Origin: Chthonomonadaceae bacterium
GTDB taxonomy: Bacteria; Armatimonadota; Chthonomonadetes; Chthonomonadales; Chthonomonadaceae
Length of the DNA stretch: 64,000 nucleotides
Reading direction: 5' to 3'
NCBI GenBank assembly: GCA_027450145.1
Contig: DAIDKH010000013.1
Location: forward strand, 1 to 64,000
Numbering within the stretch: the stretch's first letter is position 1; every line of letters begins with the position of its first letter. Positions 62,557-64,000 of this stretch are shown here, one piece after another. The notes beneath the pieces are model-generated. The model was not told the DNA's origin, ran no database searches, and saw only the letters and a program-made list of their open reading frames with translations. The position numbers and the translations under genes are program-made.

Positions 62557-63066
62557 GTGCTAGCGCGTGCAGCACTCGTACTGGCAGTTGCAACGATTAC
62601 TTTCCTGCTTTTGTGGCACTTTGCGCTTCGCAGATATCTTACTTCGACTGCAGGCCCACGCAACGTCTCACCGACCATAGGCGCCAATCCTGCGCCAACG
62701 ATACTTCGAAACTCCTCCGCAGCACAAGCTGCCGTACCGGTTCCTCTCACCGCAGCGCAGCAGAAAGCAGCGGCCCTTTCAACCGCTCGTGAGCCCTTCT
62801 TCAGCATGCTGGTCAACCAGAGTGATGGCGCAGTTGGAGACGCCGAGGCAGATCAGTTGCGGCCAAGCACGCTCATTGTTCACATGACCACCACTTCCCA
62901 GGCCGCCCAGGTGATTTCGCGGATTATTGTCCCTTACGCCGACCAATACGGGTTCAATCATGCCCGCATCTACGTACCTCAAGACTCAACTACAGGCGGA
63001 GCCTACAGACTTGCCTATGAATTAGATCATCCTGCAAGCCAAGGATGGATCACTTTCGCCAAATGA
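62557..63066 (+). CDS. Membrane-anchored protein of unknown function
   Basis: 169 residues, GTG start two bases after the moaE stop. One N-terminal helix (AALVLAVATITFLLLWHFAL) is followed by an Ala/Pro-rich linker and a C-terminal domain (STLIVHMTTTSQAAQVISRI, YGFNHARIYVPQDSTTGG) that I do not recognise. Topology is probably single-pass with the domain outside. The spacing suggests co-transcription with moaE, but the function need not be related. Confidence 0.65.
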   Translation: MLARAALVLAVATITFLLLWHFALRRYLTSTAGPRNVSPTIGANPAPTILRNSSAAQAAVPVPLTAAQQKAAALSTAREPFFSMLVNQSDGAVGDAEADQLRPSTLIVHMTTTSQAAQVISRIIVPYADQYGFNHARIYVPQDSTTGGAYRLAYELDHPASQGWITFAK

Positions 63067-63202
63067 GGACAACCAGTCATGCTGCTGCTCCATCTGAAGT
63101 CATAGAAAGCTTAATTATGGCTAAGAGGTGCCATGGTTGAGCCTGTACCTAGCAGAAATTGTCTACTTTTTATATTGCACAGCATTCAGTCTCAATTTTG
63201 TG

Positions 63203-63211
63203 TGTTATAAT
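63203..63211 (+). promoter_or_regulatory. Extended -10 promoter element before the prepilin-like gene
   Basis: TGTTATAAT: TG, one base, then a perfect TATAAT (63206-63211), about 140 nt before the gene. No good -35 is visible, consistent with an extended -10 promoter. Confidence 0.5.
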
Positions 63212-63350
63212 TTAGTATCTCTCGTACTTGTCAATCTTGATGAAACAGATCTGACACATTCAGTATCCCGACGCTGTTGTCTGGCACCACCCAAGCTATT
63301 CACTCTCGGCAGGGCAAATAGCAAGCTAGAATCAAGGAGGGTACATCCCC

Positions 63351-64000
63351 GTGAAAAATCACCACCACGCATTCACATTAATTGAGCTATTGGTTGTGAT
63401 CGCAATTATTGCCATACTGGCTGCGATCCTGTTTCCGGTCTTCGCTCAAGCCCGTGAAAAGGCAAGGACGATTTCGTGCCTCAGCAACTGCAGGCAGATC
63501 GGGCTTGGAGTAATGATGTATGTTCAGGATTATGATGAACGGTTCTGCCCGTATTTTAGTGGATACGATCCAGCAAACAACCACTATTATGCGCCGTCAT
63601 TATATTGGCCGCAGTTAGTATCTCCGTACATCCAGAGGGCCGCAGGCAATGGTCAAGGCGGGCAGTCACTCGTGGCGGATCTATCCGGTGTTTTCATCTG
63701 TCCGGATACTACTGCTCCCACTGCAGCCCAACAAAAATCTGCGTGCGGTGGTTATGGTAATATCACATCTTACGGGTTAAGCGACGACATTGTAAATTGG
63801 TGGGAACCGGATGGAGTTGCGACTACTTATGTCCCCGTTGACCTTGCGCAAGTTAGCGCACCGGCGGACGCTGTACTAGGAACGGAGACTTACGACTGGC
63901 TTTGCAATGGGCAGATGCCCGGTGCGGCGCTCGTATTGAGCTACTTCGACGATGCATACGGTTCCATTCCCTATCCCAAGTTTAATGGTGCTGATGCCGA
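63351..64000 (+). CDS. Prepilin-like protein (DUF1559-type), cut by the window end
   Basis: 216 visible residues, open at the right edge. GTG start with AAGGAGG (63334-63340) ten bases upstream. A short leader with a His run (KNHHHA) precedes [18 protein letters not shown], the class III prepilin helix, then [52 protein letters not shown] and [10 protein letters not shown], which define the DUF1559 family abundant in Planctomycetota and Armatimonadota. Here the peptidase site has Ala before the Phe rather than the usual Gly. Probably a surface or pseudopilus protein. Confidence 0.88.
   Translation, partial: MKNHHHAFTLIELLVVIAIIAILAAILFPVFAQAREKARTISCLSNCRQIGLGVMMYVQDYDERFCPYFSGYDPANNHYYAPSLYWPQLVSPYIQRAAGNGQGGQSLVADLSGVFICPDTTAPTAAQQKSACGGYGNITSYGLSDDIVNWWEPDGVATTYVPVDLAQVSAPADAVLGTETYDWLCNGQMPGAALVLSYFDDAYGSIPYPKFNGADA

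Overview
The window is about 64 kb of bacterial chromosome with moderate GC, dense genes and many ATGA-type overlaps. Two proteins (63351-64000 and 41136-41783) carry the type IV prepilin-like N-terminus (FTLIELL) followed by the FPxFAx[11 protein letters not shown] pattern that is abundant in Armatimonadota. With the many secreted carbohydrate-active proteins, a sulfatase and beta-helix/sialidase-fold proteins, this suggests an environmental armatimonadote-like bacterium. That assignment is inference; there is no rRNA in the window.

Layout. 1-4.3 kb: a ComM-like ATPase whose N-terminus is phage-terminase-like, then a hemerythrin / radical SAM / NirJ-AhbC-like radical SAM operon. 4.4-8.6 kb (minus): two zinc alcohol dehydrogenases and a secreted beta-helix protein. 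8.9-12.1 kb (minus): a Met/His-rich metal-binding exported protein and an S9 peptidase. 12.1-17.6 kb (plus): dGTPase, D-lyxose isomerase, GlmU, Prs, an UlaG-like lactonase and a 39-residue membrane peptide. 17.7-31.9 kb: sulfatase, tRNA-Thr(TGT), a MacAB/LolD-type efflux operon, M28 peptidase, an isolated 5'-nucleotidase C-domain, prfB with a programmed +1 frameshift, a sugar-binding lipoprotein, aldehyde dehydrogenase, a GH30-like glycosidase and a VOC-domain protein.

32-35.5 kb (minus): two paralogous TPM-like membrane proteins, one with seven decapeptide repeats. 35.5-44.2 kb is the least conventional region: gene-poor stretches, two paralogous four-helix membrane proteins, a three-gene ABC-2 exporter, and a minus-strand cassette. 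The cassette encodes a VKOR-like/thioredoxin fusion, a secreted ten-cysteine protein, a pseudopilin and one of the membrane proteins. I regard it as the best candidate for an undescribed system: possibly oxidative folding and surface display of a disulfide-rich protein.

44.2-55 kb (plus): Lon, a BadF-type kinase, a divergent Hsp70, a TPR membrane protein, a TIGR01777 epimerase, a sialidase-fold protein, RecF and a DciA-like protein. 55.3-59.7 kb (minus): thrC, a degenerate DprA-like protein, and a histidine kinase and response regulator in one polypeptide. 60.2-64 kb (plus): a lipoprotein, an endonuclease IV fused in frame to a MoaD-like domain and followed by MoaE, an anchored unknown protein, and a prepilin-like gene cut by the window end.
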